Positions 6,711 to 16,277 of a DNA stretch of 62,326 nt are shown here, piece after piece. The stretch spans positions 105 through 62,430 of the forward strand of contig NZ_KB893270.1 in NCBI RefSeq assembly GCF_000374065.1, written 5' to 3'. The notes below the pieces were generated by a model. It was not told the origin of the DNA, did not search any database, and saw only the letters and a list, made by a program, of their open reading frames with translations. A program made the position numbers and the translations under genes. Origin of the DNA: Spirosoma luteum DSM 19990 (GTDB lineage Bacteria > Bacteroidota > Bacteroidia > Cytophagales > Spirosomataceae). How positions within the stretch are numbered: the stretch's first letter is position 1; every line of letters begins with the position of its first letter.

Positions 6711-8969
6711 ATGCTTAAGAAACGGACCTTCTCTCAGGAGCCGTTGGCTGATGCCCTCCTAGATGGGGTAGCCTGTGGGGTCATTATTTGTCAGCCCGTA
6801 CCCGGAGCTACTCCTGATTACGTGATTCGCCTAATCAATACGGCCGCTGAGCGCGTAACGGGTTATAACCGAATGCTAGTAAAAGATCGCCCACTGACGC
6901 TACTTGTCGATCAACAGCAAGTCAATACATTGTCGTTAGCGAGTTCATCTGCCTCCAACTCAACCCACTTCCTTCCGATCTGGCTCAAACATCGGAATGA
7001 TCACCGGTTTCTGCAGTCTGTAGCTATTGCCTGTCAGGATGAACAACTAACGCTGACGTTTCCTCTGGTCGGTCAGGAGTTTAGCTTGTTCGATGTGATG
7101 GCAGGTGTTATTCAGCAGTCTCCCAATGGTATCGTCGTTTACCGGGCTAAACGTGATGGGGCTACACAGGCCATTGTAGATTATCAGACCATCTTTTATA
7201 ACGCTCGTGTCCTGGACATAACCGGGTACGAAGAAACGGAACTTCGGGAGTTAGGTCTTTTTGAGCGTCAGCCGGATGCACGTCGGCTAGCTGCCAGTTT
7301 TCAGGCCCTCGTCGAGCAGGGGGAACCGATTGACTGGGAGTATTATAATCCACGCCTTCAGCGCTGGTTTGAAGTGCAGTGTAAGCCGATGGGTGATGGT
7401 TTTTTCACCTTGTTTCGCGACCTTACCCAGCTTAAGGAAGCCCATAAGCAGCTGCAGCAGCAGGCTGAATTGCTGACCCGGATTCTGGACACATCCCTGA
7501 GTGGTTTGTTGGCTTGCGAAGCCTTACGCGATTCGCAGGGAAGGATAGTTGATTTTCGACTGACGCTGGTAAACCAGGCAGTTCGCGCTATGGTGCCTAC
7601 TGGCCAATCCCTCGAGGCAGGACGCCGGTTATCTGACTTTTATCCAGCCAATGAGCAGCCGGCACTCTTCGACCGGTACGTACAGGTCGTTGAGACGGGC
7701 GAACCGTTTACGGCTGAGTTACATTACAAAGTCGTCAATGAATGGTATCACATTGCGGTGGCGAAACTAGGCGATGGCTATGTAGCCTCCCTGACCCAGT
7801 TGACGGCTAACAAGCAAACCGAACAACTGTTGCATCAACAGGCCCAACTGCTACAGAGCGTTCTTGATACAACTTCCACGGCGGTAGTTACCTATTATCC
7901 CCTCCGGGGTGAGGAGGGGCAGATTGTTGATTTCCACTTTGGACTGGCAAACCAGGCTGCCTTATCGATCCTCGGCCTGACTCATGCCCAATTACAGGCT
8001 CGTACGCTTCTGGAGTTAAGCATGGCGCTCGAGAGTAATACTGCCTTTGTCGACTATATAGGAGTGATTCAAACAGGCCAGCCATTCACTTTCGAACGGT
8101 ATTTCCGCAACCGCTGGTTTCTGACTACCGCTGCGCGCCTTGGGACTGATGGGCTCATAACGTCTACTATCAACATCACCGCCATTAAACAAGCGCAGGA
8201 GCAGATTGAGCAACTCAATCATCAGCTTCAGCATTCCAATGCCCGTCTGAATCAGTTTGCATCCGTGGCTTCGCACGACCTGCAGGAGCCGCTTCGCAAA
8301 ATCAATTCCTTCGGCAATATCCTTATCGACCAGTACGGCCCGGCCCTGGGCGATGGGCTAAATCTGTTGATACGGATGCAAACAGCCGCCAGCCGAATGC
8401 AGACGCTTATCCGCGACTTATTAACCTACTCGCGGCTGTCGATGGGCTCACCGGTTGACTATCAGTCCATTGATTTAAATCGCATCCTGGGTGAAGTACT
8501 TGTTGATCTGGAAATTGCTATAGACGAAAAAAATGCAGTCGTGGAGGTGGTTGACCTTCCTACGATAACGGGCGACGCACTGCAACTGCGGCAGGTATTT
8601 CAAAACCTGTTAAGCAATGCCCTTAAATTTACCAGGCCCGGCCAGCAGCCCCGCGTAACCCTGATGAGTAAATGGGTGAATCGGGAAGATTTACCTCTGG
8701 GCCTTCCTGTTAGTGGCTGGAATCCTAACCCACCTGCTTACTGGCAGATTACGGTGGCCGATAATGGCATTGGCTTTGATGAAAAATATCAGGACCGCAT
8801 TTTCAGTGCCTTTGAGCGGTTGCACAGTAAAAGCAGCCCTTATGGTGGATCAGGTATCGGCCTGGCTATCGTACGGCAGGTAATGGATAACCACCTGGGG
8901 GCCGTGAGGGCGCATAGCGTTGCGGGTGAAGGAGCTACATTTACCTTGTACCTGCCTGCTTGTCCCTAA
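6711..8969 (+). CDS. Multi-PAS sensor histidine kinase
   Basis: A 752-residue soluble kinase with no membrane segment. About 500 residues of N-terminal sensory region hold four PAS-like units (approximately 10-120, 130-245, 255-375 and 380-500) joined by Gln-rich coiled linkers (QLQQQAELL, LLHQQAQLL). The HisKA helix has ASVASHDLQEPLRKI with the phosphoacceptor at H522. The ATPase domain has QNLLSNALKF, ADNGIGFD and GGSGIGLAIV. It probably reads an intracellular signal and passes phosphate to an unlinked response regulator, since none is adjacent. It lies just right of the MITE-like element, which occupies its upstream region. Confidence 0.9.
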   Translation: MLKKRTFSQEPLADALLDGVACGVIICQPVPGATPDYVIRLINTAAERVTGYNRMLVKDRPLTLLVDQQQVNTLSLASSSASNSTHFLPIWLKHRNDHRFLQSVAIACQDEQLTLTFPLVGQEFSLFDVMAGVIQQSPNGIVVYRAKRDGATQAIVDYQTIFYNARVLDITGYEETELRELGLFERQPDARRLAASFQALVEQGEPIDWEYYNPRLQRWFEVQCKPMGDGFFTLFRDLTQLKEAHKQLQQQAELLTRILDTSLSGLLACEALRDSQGRIVDFRLTLVNQAVRAMVPTGQSLEAGRRLSDFYPANEQPALFDRYVQVVETGEPFTAELHYKVVNEWYHIAVAKLGDGYVASLTQLTANKQTEQLLHQQAQLLQSVLDTTSTAVVTYYPLRGEEGQIVDFHFGLANQAALSILGLTHAQLQARTLLELSMALESNTAFVDYIGVIQTGQPFTFERYFRNRWFLTTAARLGTDGLITSTINITAIKQAQEQIEQLNHQLQHSNARLNQFASVASHDLQEPLRKINSFGNILIDQYGPALGDGLNLLIRMQTAASRMQTLIRDLLTYSRLSMGSPVDYQSIDLNRILGEVLVDLEIAIDEKNAVVEVVDLPTITGDALQLRQVFQNLLSNALKFTRPGQQPRVTLMSKWVNREDLPLGLPVSGWNPNPPAYWQITVADNGIGFDEKYQDRIFSAFERLHSKSSPYGGSGIGLAIVRQVMDNHLGAVRAHSVAGEGATFTLYLPACP

Positions 8970-9049
8970 TCAGAATAAACTATAGATTTCGATAGGTCTT
9001 AATGGTCGTAACAGTGCTACGGTCCAAATCCTTGGTTGATGTATAGCTC

Positions 9050-9398
9050 TTAACTTGAGGAACCGGGAATATTCGTACGGGCCAGCTCATCGACAATGAC
9101 CAGTTCGGGGTGCGTGTTGATAACGGCCTGCACATCCATCTCGTCGAGTTCCCGCCCTTTGTAAAACAGTTTACGTCCTTGGATAACCGGAAGTCCCGCT
9201 ACCAGGGCCATCGTTTCGGCCCGGTTGTGCGTTCGATAAAGCCAATTTTTACGTCGCTACCACTCCATAGCAGCGCATGAGCCTCCTGCAACATCCGGTA
9301 AGATTTTCCCACGCCCGCGCTCATGCCTTGAATTTGCCACGTCGGGACTCGCGAATCAGGGTCAAAAATCGATCAGCGTTTTGATCGTTAGGATTCAT
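9050..9398 (-). pseudogene. kdpD: KdpD N-terminal remnant (frameshifted, truncated)
   Basis: From an ATG at 9398-9396 the minus strand reads MNPNDQNADRFLTLI and RRGKFK, then jumps frame to MSAGVGKSYRMLQEAHALL and DVKIGFIE, then jumps again to HNRAETMALVAGLPVI, GRELDEMDVQAV and ELVIVDELARTNIPGS, ending at TAA. This is the N-terminal Kdp sensor domain (Walker A GVGKS, then ELxHTNxPG), which senses potassium stress in KdpD. A short deletion after GKFK and a single-base deletion before the HNRAE segment break it, and everything after about residue 125, including the kinase, is missing. It follows the porin gene, the usual position of kdpD in Cytophagales kdp operons. Confidence 0.8.
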
Positions 9399-9488
9399 GG
9401 TTTTTCTAGAATACAGGATTGCACTGGTACGCCGAAGCAGGAGGTTAACAGCTATCCCGCTTCGGCGACCAACTATGGAGAAGATGCT

Positions 9489-10616
9489 TCAGAATGAAAC
9501 AGCTAAACTCGTTGTTAAGCTCGTGTTTTGACGACAAAAACCACTGGTTGTTTCAAAAATAGGGGTCTTGCTGTCATATATTTTCCCTTCAATGCGAAAC
9601 AGGGCCTGTGGTAAAATGTAGTAGTCGTAACCCAGCGAGTAGCCCATCGACTGAAAACCGAGAATGTCAGTAATCACCGCTTTTTTGTCATCGTAGTACT
9701 CAACTCGTCCGTTCAGGTAGCTTCGGTCCGATGTCTTGTACCGCGCAATCACGACGGGAGAATACCAGATATATGCTGCCCCGCCCTCAACCCGGTCCAC
9801 ACTGCCCGTGCGCACGACCGGCTTGCGGTCACTGCCAATGTCGAAGCCCAGAATCACGCCAAACCGCCCGGCGGGGTTAATGATGGTATAAAAGTTGTTG
9901 AAGAAGCGACCCTGCTTGAGCGAGTCGGGCCGGTCGCTGCCCAGAAATGTGCTCCAGTTCAGCGTCACCTTATCGGAGGGCCGGAACTGCACCTGCGTAC
10001 TAACTGACGGTCCGCTGTAGCCCGACACTTTGGCGATGCGCTGCCAGCCGTTGAGCACTGACCCTAGCAGGGTCCATTTTCCGTTGGTATAGGTCAGTTT
10101 GACACCGGTCAGGTAATACGGTGAATTTTCGGCCAGGATGCTGCGCGTCAACGTCCAGCAGTCTTTGGAAACGGCACTCTCAAAACCGATGTGCGAGCCA
10201 AAAACGCCCGCATTGAGCCATAAATCGTGGGTTCTACTCAGCTTTACGCCGACGCTCGCTTCGTACACATTTTTCAACAATGGTTGCTCGGCGGCATAAT
10301 TGTATTGCGCGTAAGTACCAACCTGTAGGGCCAGATTCCCGCGTACCCGGTCGGTAACATATGCCAGTTTGAGGTACGCATGATTGATGTTGAATTCCCG
10401 GTTTCGCTTGTGGTTGTATAAGAAAGAGGGCCGCTCCTGGGCCGTTTTGGGGGCCGTAAGATCGAACGTATAAAAGGCTTCTACGTAGCCCGTCAGCGTC
10501 AACGCCGGGGCTGTAGGTGCCGGGGCCGTGCTGCCCGTACTATCAGCAGACTGGGCCACAGCTACGGATGAAGCAGCACAAAGGCAGGCCGCAGAAAAAA
10601 ATAAAAGCTTGTTCAT
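9489..10616 (-). CDS. Outer-membrane beta-barrel porin of the kdp locus
   Basis: A 375-residue protein with a signal peptide (residues 1-21, ending AVAQ), a short Thr/Pro/Ala-rich linker, and then alternating-residue beta strands ending in LAVSF, the terminal aromatic pattern of outer-membrane proteins. Segments such as GYVEAFYTFDL and FNINHAYLKLAYVTDRV match the porin family (OmpL/BBP2-like) found between kdpC and kdpD in Bacteroidota. It probably lets ions through the outer membrane for the potassium uptake system. A KdpC tail precedes it and a KdpD remnant follows it. The gene itself is intact. Confidence 0.75.
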   Translation of the reverse strand: MNKLLFFSAACLCAASSVAVAQSADSTGSTAPAPTAPALTLTGYVEAFYTFDLTAPKTAQERPSFLYNHKRNREFNINHAYLKLAYVTDRVRGNLALQVGTYAQYNYAAEQPLLKNVYEASVGVKLSRTHDLWLNAGVFGSHIGFESAVSKDCWTLTRSILAENSPYYLTGVKLTYTNGKWTLLGSVLNGWQRIAKVSGYSGPSVSTQVQFRPSDKVTLNWSTFLGSDRPDSLKQGRFFNNFYTIINPAGRFGVILGFDIGSDRKPVVRTGSVDRVEGGAAYIWYSPVVIARYKTSDRSYLNGRVEYYDDKKAVITDILGFQSMGYSLGYDYYILPQALFRIEGKIYDSKTPIFETTSGFCRQNTSLTTSLAVSF

Positions 10617-10661
10617 GTTCGTGATGCGATACCCTGGTCCGGACCTAGCCGGGGTTACTGA

Positions 10662-10757
10662 CTAGTTTAAGGCGTCGAGCGCAACATTTAACTTGAGAAT
10701 ATTGACGGTTGATGGACCAAACAGTCCCATCAGCGGACCTTCGGTTTGTTCATCAAG
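10662..10757 (-). pseudogene. kdpC: KdpC C-terminal remnant
   Basis: Thirty-one codons ending at TAG (10662-10664) read DEQTEGPLMGLFG and TVNILKLNVALDAL. This is the characteristic C-terminus of KdpC, the accessory subunit of the KdpFABC potassium ATPase. The frame is lost upstream where the repeat 10757-10798 begins. No kdpF, kdpA or kdpB sequence is visible in the window. Together with the KdpD remnant this shows that a full kdp operon once stood here. Confidence 0.8.
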
Positions 10758-10838
10758 GGGTTCTTCTTCCAAATGGGCGGATTTATACGGTAAGCAACTA
10801 AAGGCTTAGTTTTGATTAAAGAGTTGGAAGAAGAACCC
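10757..10838. repeat. Inverted-repeat element sharing its end with the 300-bp element
   Basis: Bases 10757-10798 match the outer end at 6355-6396 at 38 of 42 positions, including an identical run GGGCGGATTTATACGG. A further inverted repeat pairs GGGTTCTTCTTCCAA (10758-10772) with TTGGAAGAAGAACCC (10824-10838). The unit lies exactly at the break point of kdpC and supplies the last codons of the SPFH gene. It looks like a deletion scar or a very short relative of the element. Confidence 0.55.
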
Positions 10839-11738
10839 AGTTACTGGTGAGTAGTAAAGGCCGGTTGCCCCTCGCCATGACCACAATCTTGGCATTGGGG
10901 AAGGCTAGTTCTTGCTGGGCATTGATTTGTTCGTACTGTAACTGCTTATCCGACAATCCAGTCGATAAAATCAGCTGGTAATCGGCAATACCCCGCGCTT
11001 CGACGCGTTTGCGCTTGGCTCCCTGGCGCTCTTTCTGCAACACAAACTGCATCTTCTGAGCGTCCTGCTCGGCGTTAATCTTGGATTCGATCGCCTTCTT
11101 GACCGAGACGGGTAGGTCATTGTTGCGGATGAGCAATTGCTCGAGCAGCAGACCCCGCTTACGGAAATCCGCTTCTATGGACTGATAGATCCGGCGTTGA
11201 AGCTCATCGCGTCGGGTCGAATAAAGGGCTACGGCATCGTAATAAACCGCATTGTCCCGAATCCGGGCCCGGGTGATGGGCCGCACGATCTTGTCGTAGT
11301 AATCCAGGCCCACTTCCCGGTACAGTCGGGGGGCATCGGCGGCCACAACCCGGTACAGGACAGTTAAGTCAATGACCACCTCTAGCCCATCCGCCGTCAA
11401 CACGCGTATGCCATCATCCCCCTGTTTGGCTCCTTCATCATGAATAACCGACATCGTGTAATTCTGGGTTTTTATATCAAATTCGTTTATCTGGGCCAGG
11501 GGGTTAACCCGTTCAATCCAGCCGGCAGGGCGCTTGGACCCACCTGACCGAAAAGCGAAACGACCCCGACCCGACCCGTTGATACGGGTCGGATGCTGGC
11601 GGTGATTAGTCCCCCGGCCATCAAAACAAGGCCAATCACTTTGCTGGGGCCCGAAAAGCGCGAGATGCTCAGCGAAGGCGTTTGAATGGCGAAACCAGCC
11701 AGAGGGACCAATAAGCCAAGAATAAAGAGGATCATCAT
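10816..11738 (-). CDS. SPFH/prohibitin-family protein, frameshifted near the N-terminus
   Basis: The true N-terminus starts at ATG 11738 (MMILFILGLLVPLAGF, a membrane anchor, then RPVSTGRVGVVSLFGQV). The reading frame must shift at about 11511-11518, where one base seems to be missing, to continue as NPLAQINEFDIKTQNYTMS and on to the SPFH core (VIDLTVLYRV, ESKINAEQDAQKMQFVLQKE). Prohibitin/stomatin relatives form large membrane-bound rings that organise membrane proteins. An alternative start in the second frame (11763) gives a nonsense N-terminus without an anchor. The C-terminal TSNWVLLPTL is encoded by the repeat at 10824-10838 and may replace the original end. It lies between kup and the kdp remnant, in the same direction. 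Confidence 0.75.
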
Positions 11739-11792
11739 GGTCTATTAGCGAAAGGATTATCAAAAAAAGCCTTTCGGGGGCTGGTTAGTCCC

Positions 11793-13745
11793 TTAGGTGG
11801 TAAGTCGTTTTAAGGGCACATTTTCAACCGGGCGGATCACCAGAGGCACCTTCTCTACTTTCACCGAACTACTGTCCAGGCCAAACCACCGGTCTTCGGG
11901 CGTAGTGAAGCCTTTAACGGTGAAGTAGATAGTCATGATGAACCGTTCATAGACAGACAGTTCGTTTTCGTAGGAAAGAAACTTCTCGAGCACCACAAAC
12001 CGGAAATCGCCGATCACGTTCTGGCGGCTGAGCGATTCATAGCGGCTGGTGATATCCACCTCTTTGTTCCTGACCATGTCCTCGATCACCTTCCGAAAGA
12101 ACAGGTTAATGCGCTGCTCTACCCGAAATCCGAGTTTGAAGGTCACTTTGTAGGCATCGTCCACGGCAATGGTGTTCACTTTATACTCCATCGTGTAGGG
12201 GTCATCGGTGATGTCGACGTGCACGAACCAGTAGATGTCGGCCCGTTTGGGGCGCTTTTGAAAGATGGAATAAATGATCTTTGACTCAATCTCGGACTGC
12301 CGGGCCGCATTGCTCATAAACACCAGGTGGGTGGCGTACTTGGGTACGCTGATGTCGCGACTGAGTTCTTTAATGGACTGCGTATACTGTTCGATGCGCA
12401 CGTATTCGGTCAGTCGCAGCTTAATCTGGAAGGCTTGCAGCCAGATATACATGACCCCTCCAATGGCCGAGCCGATCAGAACAGAGACCCAACCTCCATG
12501 GGGGAACTTAATTAGGTTGGCCACTAAGAATCCTCCTTCCAAAGTTAGATAGAAGGTCAGAAACAAAACAACCCCCCACGCCTGGTACTTGTGGGTATAC
12601 AGGTAGTACGACATCAGCATAGTCGTCATCAGCATCGTCAAGGTAATGGCCAGCCCGTAAGCCGCTTCCATATTGGCCGATTCCCGAAAATAAAGCACCA
12701 CCCCCACGCAGCCCCCCCAAAGCAACAGATTAACACTTGGCACATAAAGCTGCCCCTTTAGGGCACTTGGATAGCGCAGCCGAACCTTGGGCCAGAAGTT
12801 GAGCCGGATGGCTTCACTTATCAGGGTGAAGGAGCCGCTGATCAAGGCCTGGCTGGCAATGACGGTGGCGGCCGTGGCGATGATAATACCAATCGTTAGG
12901 AACCAGGGCGGCATGATTTCGTAGAAAGGGATGCGCTCGGCCAGACGCTGTCCTTCCTGGCCTAACAGCCAGGCCCCCTGGCCAAAATAGTTGAGCAGCA
13001 GGCATGTCTTGACAAATACCCAGCTCAGGCGGATGTTACCCCGCCCGCAGTGGCCCATGTCTGAATACAAGGCTTCGGCCCCCGTGGTGCACAAAAACAC
13101 CGATCCCAGCAGCCAGAATCCACCCGGGTACTGGGTCAGCAGCCACCAGGCATAATACGGGTTCACGGCTGAAAGGATCTGGGGAGTCTGCACAATCTGA
13201 AGGGCACCTAGTGTGCCCAACATGATAAACCAGACCAGCATAATGGGGCCGAAGGCCGTGCCTACCACCCCCGTACCAAAGGCCTGAATCAAAAACAGCA
13301 CCGTTAGTATGGCAATGACGATCTCAATAATGAGTCCGTGGGTAATGTCGGGATACAGCAGGCGGAGCCCTTCAACGGCTGATGAGACCGAGATGGGGGG
13401 CGTAATGATGCCATCGGCCAGTAGGGCTGCCCCCCCGATAATGGCCGGTAGGGTAAGCCAGCGGGCATGCCGACGAATTAGGGCATAAAGCGCAAAAATA
13501 CCGCCTTCCCCCCGGTTGTCGGCCCGCAGAATTAAAATGACGTACTTCACCGTCGTTTGTAGGGTGAGCGTCCAGAATACGCAGGAAATCGCTCCCCGGA
13601 CGAGGTCGGCCTGGATGACGGTTGACGTACCAATAATGGCCCTGAGGGTATACAGTGGAGAGGTGCCAATATCGCCGTAGATGATGCCCATGGCGACCAG
13701 CATGCCGGCCGCCGTTACCTTATCAAGGTGTTTTTTATCACTCAT
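11793..13745 (-). CDS. kup: Kup potassium uptake permease
   Basis: A protein of 650 residues from ATG 13745 (MSDKKHLDKVTAAGM). The frame is open further upstream, but that extension has no similarity to the family and overlaps the previous gene. It has twelve expected membrane segments; the N-terminal GIIYGDIGTSPLYTL is the Kup/HAK/KT signature, with the Asp important for proton-coupled transport. The C-terminal cytoplasmic domain of about 200 residues carries SESIxYSIFQKRPKRADIYWF-type sequence typical of the family. It imports K+ with H+. It stands where kdpFABC would be expected, downstream of a two-component pair, and would be the only intact potassium importer in this locus. Confidence 0.92.
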   Translation of the reverse strand: MSDKKHLDKVTAAGMLVAMGIIYGDIGTSPLYTLRAIIGTSTVIQADLVRGAISCVFWTLTLQTTVKYVILILRADNRGEGGIFALYALIRRHARWLTLPAIIGGAALLADGIITPPISVSSAVEGLRLLYPDITHGLIIEIVIAILTVLFLIQAFGTGVVGTAFGPIMLVWFIMLGTLGALQIVQTPQILSAVNPYYAWWLLTQYPGGFWLLGSVFLCTTGAEALYSDMGHCGRGNIRLSWVFVKTCLLLNYFGQGAWLLGQEGQRLAERIPFYEIMPPWFLTIGIIIATAATVIASQALISGSFTLISEAIRLNFWPKVRLRYPSALKGQLYVPSVNLLLWGGCVGVVLYFRESANMEAAYGLAITLTMLMTTMLMSYYLYTHKYQAWGVVLFLTFYLTLEGGFLVANLIKFPHGGWVSVLIGSAIGGVMYIWLQAFQIKLRLTEYVRIEQYTQSIKELSRDISVPKYATHLVFMSNAARQSEIESKIIYSIFQKRPKRADIYWFVHVDITDDPYTMEYKVNTIAVDDAYKVTFKLGFRVEQRINLFFRKVIEDMVRNKEVDITSRYESLSRQNVIGDFRFVVLEKFLSYENELSVYERFIMTIYFTVKGFTTPEDRWFGLDSSSVKVEKVPLVIRPVENVPLKRLTT

Positions 13746-13852
13746 AAAACAGGATGAATCAATTAAAGAAGGGATGAATAAAAAGCCCCCTGGAGCCTGC
13801 CTAGTTAAGAAGGGACGCCAACCAGGGGAACAGGGACACCAAGTGGCGGGTG

Positions 13853-14503
13853 TCAACCGGATGGACGCCGAATCGCCTCCATCACCAACAGCACGGCTAA
13901 GGCCAGCAGATTGGCGGTAACGCCGATGGTCCACCGTTGCTCGCTGCGGGCAAAGACCATCAACACCGTGGCCAGCAGGTTGACCCGAATCACCACTAGG
14001 CGAGAAAGGCTGTGCAAGAGGCCCAAAGCCACGGTTGGCCGGTTGGCGGGAGCTGGTTTGGCCTCTTTATGCGGGCGGGGTAAAGGATCAGGAATTAGGA
14101 GGTAGACCCCAGCAGCTCCAAACAAGGCCAGTAGCACCGGCAGGTAATCACCTGTCTGGTAAACAGTCCTGGCAATCAATAAGCCAAGCAGGCAGCCGAC
14201 GAAAGCGGCCGATAACAGGTAAATCCGGATATACCGCCAATCCTGCTCGCGAAGGCCTAGGCGTTTACCCAGCAGGGCCAGCGCCCCGCTTCTCAGAAGA
14301 ACCAGAATAAACAAGACACTAAGCAGCATACCCAGCCATTCGGGCCGGGAAGCGAACCGATCAGGTTGATGGTCGGGACCAACGTGCACCGGTAGGCGAG
14401 AGGGCAATTGATGCCACTGCCCCCAAACCCATAGTAGGGGTCTGCCCAGCAGTAAGCTACTCATCAACCGGTAAATGGTTTTCATAACAACGACCCAGGT
14501 CAT
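13853..14503 (-). CDS. SdpI/DUF1648-like membrane protein
   Basis: A 216-residue protein with about five membrane segments: one near the N-terminus, WLGMLLSVLFILVLL, and pairs near 90-140 and 180-205. The N-terminal LPSRLPVHVGPDHQPDRFASRPEWL resembles the DUF1648 motif of SdpI-type proteins (P-x-H...G-x-P...W), which act in immunity or membrane signalling. The resemblance is modest. It is 25 bp downstream of the sensor kinase and just upstream of kup, so it belongs to the potassium locus. Met-7 is an alternative start. Function not known. Confidence 0.6.
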   Translation of the reverse strand: MTWVVVMKTIYRLMSSLLLGRPLLWVWGQWHQLPSRLPVHVGPDHQPDRFASRPEWLGMLLSVLFILVLLRSGALALLGKRLGLREQDWRYIRIYLLSAAFVGCLLGLLIARTVYQTGDYLPVLLALFGAAGVYLLIPDPLPRPHKEAKPAPANRPTVALGLLHSLSRLVVIRVNLLATVLMVFARSEQRWTIGVTANLLALAVLLVMEAIRRPSG

Positions 14504-14528
14504 TAGGGCGGAATGGGGTAAAAAGCCG

Positions 14529-16277
14529 TTAGGCCACAGCTAGCTGGAAGAAGAACGTGGCGCCACTCCCCCCGTCGGGGTACAGGCCGATCCGGCCACC
14601 CATGGACTGGATAAATTCTTTGGATATGGACAGGCCCAGGCCCGTTCCGCTGAAAGAACCCGGCAAGCTCGGAGCTTTGCCATAGCGCTCAAAGACGCGC
14701 TCATGAAACTCTTCGCGTATGCCGGGTCCATAATCGCGCACCCGGAATTCAATCTGGTCGCCAATCTGCTGGGTCGTTATCTCAACCCTCGATTGATCGG
14801 GGCTATGGCGAAGGGCGTTCGATAAAAAATTAATCAATACCCAGGATGCCTTGTCGGGATCGGCCTTGACGGCGGGTAAGTTGGGCGACAGGCTGACCGC
14901 GAAGTGAATGTCTTTTTGCTCGGCCTGCATGGTTAGGGCACTGGTGGCGGCCCGGACCAACTCGTCGGGGTTTACCGCCTGCATGTGAAGCTGGATCTGG
15001 CCCGATTCCACCTGCGCCATATTCAACAGTTCGCCCGTAATAGTCAATAACCGATCGGCCGAGTCCCCTACGTGGTTGACGAGTTGTTTTTGTTCGGCAT
15101 TCAAGAGACCCACCCGCTGATCCTGGAGTAGCTTTAAACTCAGCTTGATGCTCGATATCGGTGTTTTAAGCTCGTGGGAAACTGTAGCAATAAAGTTAGT
15201 TTTGGCCAGGTCACGTTGTTGGTAGGAAGTGACATTCTGCAGCACAATCAGGTAGCCCGCCGGCATGGCATTGGTTTCCCCCGGCGGGGCTACCTCCACT
15301 GCGTGAATCTGTTTGACAAAATAACTGTCGGGGCCGTTGCCACTCGCCGGATCGGTTATCTTCAGCAGGTTATTACCCGTTGGGGGGCGGGGTAGCCCCT
15401 CCGTCATAATGTCACTGATCAACAGGCGCATCAAATCGTTAGTGGCGGCCAGATCGGGCGCGTACTGACCCACCGCCCCCTGGCGGTCTACCCCCAGGAG
15501 CCGCCCCGCCACTGGATTGATGAACAGGATGCGCCGCTGTTCATCGAGGCCGATCAATCCGTCGGGCATTATCTCGACCAGGGTATCGACTCGTTTTTTT
15601 TCAAACAGGACCCGGGCCAGGCTGGAGTGTTCGAACTCGTGGAGCTTTTGGGCCATGGCGTTAAAGGATTGAGCCAGTTCCCCCCACTCATCCCGTGAGC
15701 GCACCGTCAACCGCTCCTCAAAATTGCGACTGGCAATCTGTTTGATGCCCTGGGTTAGCTCGCGCAGCGGATTGGCAATGTAGCCCGGTATGCTGATGAC
15801 GAACGAGAAAACAACCAAAAAGCCCAGTGTGCCCATAAAACCAAGCCAAACCATGGCATCCCTGGCAGTCTGATCAGCCGTGTGGCTTTTGCGCACGATA
15901 GCCTGCCGGTTCAACTCATTAAGGGAGAATAAGCTTAGTTGCATCCGGCCCAGAATCCGCGCGTCCAGGGCCTGCCCTTTGAGTCGGTTAAACTCGCGGC
16001 GGATGTCGCTGGTCGCTTGCTGTTCACCCACCTCGGTAACATTGGCTTCCTGTTGCTGGAGGCTGGCCTCAAAGTCCGTCAGGGCATCGGGTCTATCCAG
16101 CTCGGTTAATGCCTTTTGCATGTCGCTGACGAGTTGAAGGGAAACCGAGTTGTCTTTTAAGATGGCCCTTGAATCCCGGGCGAGCCGGTTGAGATAAAAG
16201 GCACTTAATCCCCCTAACAGGAGAATAATGCTAAACAGGAAACCCAGCGAGAGGGCTATTTTGGTTTTGAGCGTCAT
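14529..16277 (-). CDS. HAMP-domain sensor histidine kinase (KinB-like)
   Basis: A protein of 582 residues from the ATG at 16277; an upstream ATG at 16304 adds nine. The order is: membrane segment (KIALSLGFLFSIILLLGGLSAF), a helical sensor region of about 130 residues, a second membrane segment, HAMP (NPLRELTQGIKQI), a PAS-like domain (IMPDGLIGLDEQRRILFINP), HisKA with TVSHELKTPISS (phosphoacceptor near residue 366) and an ATPase domain with FLSNALRHSP and GTGLGLSISKEF. It most likely phosphorylates the sigma-54 response regulator encoded 210 bp upstream. The pair resembles the kinase/regulator that precedes kdp genes in Cytophagales. Confidence 0.9.
   Translation of the reverse strand: MTLKTKIALSLGFLFSIILLLGGLSAFYLNRLARDSRAILKDNSVSLQLVSDMQKALTELDRPDALTDFEASLQQQEANVTEVGEQQATSDIRREFNRLKGQALDARILGRMQLSLFSLNELNRQAIVRKSHTADQTARDAMVWLGFMGTLGFLVVFSFVISIPGYIANPLRELTQGIKQIASRNFEERLTVRSRDEWGELAQSFNAMAQKLHEFEHSSLARVLFEKKRVDTLVEIMPDGLIGLDEQRRILFINPVAGRLLGVDRQGAVGQYAPDLAATNDLMRLLISDIMTEGLPRPPTGNNLLKITDPASGNGPDSYFVKQIHAVEVAPPGETNAMPAGYLIVLQNVTSYQQRDLAKTNFIATVSHELKTPISSIKLSLKLLQDQRVGLLNAEQKQLVNHVGDSADRLLTITGELLNMAQVESGQIQLHMQAVNPDELVRAATSALTMQAEQKDIHFAVSLSPNLPAVKADPDKASWVLINFLSNALRHSPDQSRVEITTQQIGDQIEFRVRDYGPGIREEFHERVFERYGKAPSLPGSFSGTGLGLSISKEFIQSMGGRIGLYPDGGSGATFFFQLAVA

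Noticed and set aside
13746..13934. N-terminal extension of Kup by 63 codons
   Set aside because: The extension overlaps the preceding gene and does not match Kup; the ATG at 13745 gives the usual start.
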